Positions 62,395 through 64,000 of a stretch of 64,000 nt of DNA are shown piece by piece. The DNA lies in the NCBI RefSeq assembly GCF_900142805.1, contig NZ_FRCF01000002.1, positions 186,001 through 250,000 of the forward strand, written 5' to 3'. The stretch is from Lacicoccus alkaliphilus DSM 16010 (GTDB lineage Bacteria; Bacillota; Bacilli; Staphylococcales; Salinicoccaceae). A program made the position numbers and the translations under genes. The notes under the pieces are model-generated. The model ran no database searches and was not told the origin of the DNA. It saw nothing but the letters and a program-made list of their open reading frames with translations. Position 1 is the first letter of the stretch; the number at the start of each line of letters is the position of its first letter.

Positions 62395-63375
62395 ATGAAT
62401 TTTGACCGTCATAGAAGACTCAGACGCACAGCAAATATGCGGGATATGGTGAGGGAGACCCACCTCCATAAAGAGGACCTCATCTATCCGATATTCGTGG
62501 TGGAAAAAGACGATGTCAGGAAGGAAGTCCCTTCAATGAAGGGGGTTCATCAAATTTCATTGAATTTATTGAAAGAAGAGCTGGACGAAGTGGCAGCCCT
62601 CGGCATCAAGTCGGTCATCTTCTTCGGCGTCCCGAATGAAAAGGATGAAGTGGGCAGCGGTGCATACCATGACCATGGCATCGTCCAGGAAGCATGCCGC
62701 TTGTCCAAGGCACATCATCCGGATCTGCTCGTCATACTTGACACATGTCTGTGCGAATACACCGATCATGGCCACTGCGGCCTGATCGATCCGGATACGG
62801 AAGATGTCGATAATGACTCGACTTTACCTTTACTGGTCAGGACTGCTGTTTCACAGGCCCGGGCAGGCGCCGACATCATCGCGCCAAGCAATATGATGGA
62901 CGGCTTCGTTACCGAGATCAGGAGGGGGCTCGATGAGAACGGCTTCAGACATATCCCGATCATGAGCTACGGCATCAAGTATGCTTCCAAGTTTTATGGC
63001 CCATTCCGTGATGCGGCGGAGTCGACACCTTCGTTCGGGGACCGCAGGACTTATCAGATGGATCCTGCCAACAGGTTGGAAGCACTCAGGGAACTGGAAA
63101 GCGATGAAATCGAAGGCGCGGACATGATGATCGTGAAACCTGCCCTGTCCTACCTGGATATCATCCGCGATGTGAGGAACCATTCGGACCTGCCCGTCGT
63201 TGCTTATAATGTCAGTGGGGAATATGCGATGACGAGAACGGCAATCGACATGGGCCTTGTCGATGAAGAAGTCATCATCGAACAGATGGTTTCCATGAAA
63301 CGTGCCGGGGCGGACTTAATCATCACTTATTTTGCAAAAGATATTTGTAAGAAAATTGATCGAGGAGAGGTATAA
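62395..63375 (+). CDS. hemB: Delta-aminolevulinic acid dehydratase (porphobilinogen synthase)
   Basis: 326 residues. Joins two aminolevulinate molecules. Zinc-binding cysteines in [14 protein letters not shown] (about 120-133), the Schiff-base lysines in [15 protein letters not shown] and [12 protein letters not shown], and [20 protein letters not shown] precedes the ATG, two bases after hemD. Confidence 0.98.
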   Translation: MNFDRHRRLRRTANMRDMVRETHLHKEDLIYPIFVVEKDDVRKEVPSMKGVHQISLNLLKEELDEVAALGIKSVIFFGVPNEKDEVGSGAYHDHGIVQEACRLSKAHHPDLLVILDTCLCEYTDHGHCGLIDPDTEDVDNDSTLPLLVRTAVSQARAGADIIAPSNMMDGFVTEIRRGLDENGFRHIPIMSYGIKYASKFYGPFRDAAESTPSFGDRRTYQMDPANRLEALRELESDEIEGADMMIVKPALSYLDIIRDVRNHSDLPVVAYNVSGEYAMTRTAIDMGLVDEEVIIEQMVSMKRAGADLIITYFAKDICKKIDRGEV

Positions 63376-63377
63376 TC

Positions 63378-64000
63378 ATGTTTGAAAAATCAAAAGCACT
63401 ATATGCAGAAGCAGTTGAACTGATGCCGGGCGGTGTGAACTCACCTGCGAGGGCATTCAAATCCGTCGGTGACCACCCTTTGTTCATCGAGCGGGCAAAA
63501 GACGCACGCCTTTACGACGTCGACGGCAACGAATTCATCGATTACTGCCTGAGCTTCGGGCCTTTGATCCTGGGGCACAGTGATGACAAAGTGATTTCAG
63601 AAGTTTCGGAAACGGCGAAGAAAGGTACGAGTTTCGGTGCACCGACCGAACTGGAGAACAAAATGGCTGAACTTGTCATAGACCGCGTGCCGTCTGTTGA
63701 AATGGTGCGCATGGTGTCCTCAGGTACGGAAGCGACACTTTCAGCACTCAGACTGGCAAGAGGCTACACCGGCCGTAATAAAATACTTAAATTTGAAGGC
63801 TGCTACCATGGTCACAGTGATTCACTGCTCATCAAAGCGGGATCAGGTGTTGCGACACTGGGGCTTCCCGATTCCCCGGGCGTGCCTGAAGGCACAGCCC
63901 TCAACACCATCACCGTACCTTACAACGATCCTGAGAGCCTGAAAGAGGCTTTCGACAAGTATGGTGAGGATATTGCGGGTGTGATTGTTGAACCGGTCGC
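63378..64000 (+). CDS. hemL: Glutamate-1-semialdehyde 2,1-aminomutase, N-terminal part (cut by window end)
   Basis: First 207 codons of about 428. Converts glutamate-1-semialdehyde to aminolevulinate with pyridoxal phosphate. [20 protein letters not shown] at the start, [32 protein letters not shown] and [13 protein letters not shown] are typical. ATG at 63378 follows GGAGAGG, two bases after hemB. The catalytic lysine lies beyond the window. Order hemA-X-C-D-B-L is that of Bacillus and Staphylococcus. Confidence 0.97.
   Translation, partial: MFEKSKALYAEAVELMPGGVNSPARAFKSVGDHPLFIERAKDARLYDVDGNEFIDYCLSFGPLILGHSDDKVISEVSETAKKGTSFGAPTELENKMAELVIDRVPSVEMVRMVSSGTEATLSALRLARGYTGRNKILKFEGCYHGHSDSLLIKAGSGVATLGLPDSPGVPEGTALNTITVPYNDPESLKEAFDKYGEDIAGVIVEPV

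Overview
The window reads as core chromosome of a moderately GC-rich member of the Staphylococcaceae, most likely of the Salinicoccus/Jeotgalicoccus group. This rests on remembered staphylococcal gene orders (dnaB-dnaI-thrS, infC-rpmI-rplT, pheST-rnhC-zapA-cvpA-polX-mutS2-trxA-uvrC-sdhCAB-murI-rdgB, tig-clpX-engB-hemAXCDBL), on Firmicute regulatory devices (two T-box leaders, an L20-type leader) and on base composition higher than in Staphylococcus. No IS element, prophage, CRISPR array or plasmid gene was seen.

Layout. 0-4.6 kb: end of dnaB, dnaI, a T-box leader with thrS, then the autoregulated infC-rpmI-rplT operon. 4.6-27.8 kb: an accessory stretch of mostly single, separately terminated genes: a MetE-like methyltransferase with a methionine-regulator-like operator, an aromatic-acid-type MFS transporter, an orphan peptide-binding lipoprotein, an oxidoreductase, a Na+/H+ antiporter, an EamA exporter, a sulfide:quinone reductase relative lacking a key cysteine, a DUF378 protein behind a sigma-B-like promoter, a flotillin, an Ntn hydrolase, a 2-oxoacid decarboxylase, a universal stress protein, a PAS/degenerate-GGDEF protein, a TetR regulator with a thioesterase, a pseudouridine synthase, an SDR, a GNAT-like protein, a frameshifted VOC gene and a nitronate monooxygenase. 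28-48 kb: housekeeping genes for an M42 peptidase, rRNA/tRNA methylation, tiny acidic lipoproteins, PheRS, RNase HIII (unusually short), cell division (ZapA), DNA repair (PolX, MutS2, UvrC), thioredoxin, succinate dehydrogenase, glutamate racemase and nucleotide-pool cleaning. 48-53 kb: small accessory genes (DCC thiol protein, GNAT, CsbD, a voltage-sensor type K+ channel, a zinc-ribbon-like protein, an SDR with a non-canonical amidohydrolase) and one tRNA-Arg. 53.4-64 kb: Nudix, a TPR-like protein, trigger factor, ClpX, EngB and the heme operon hemAXCDBL, cut by the window end in hemL.

The core blocks fit together by process: translation (thrS, pheST, infC, L35, L20, trmH), folding and proteolysis (tig, clpX), genome repair (polX, mutS2, uvrC, rnhC, rdgB), respiration and heme (sdhCAB, hemAXCDBL). 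The most notable points are an AUA start codon for infC, RNase HIII without its N-terminal domain, the altered SQR, a 51-bp tandem repeat with a relative 29 kb away, a MET-box-like operator, and a block order that joins two regions which in Staphylococcus aureus lie on opposite replichores. I found no clear multi-gene system that is plainly new. Start codons were moved from the longest open frame wherever a ribosome binding site argued for it.
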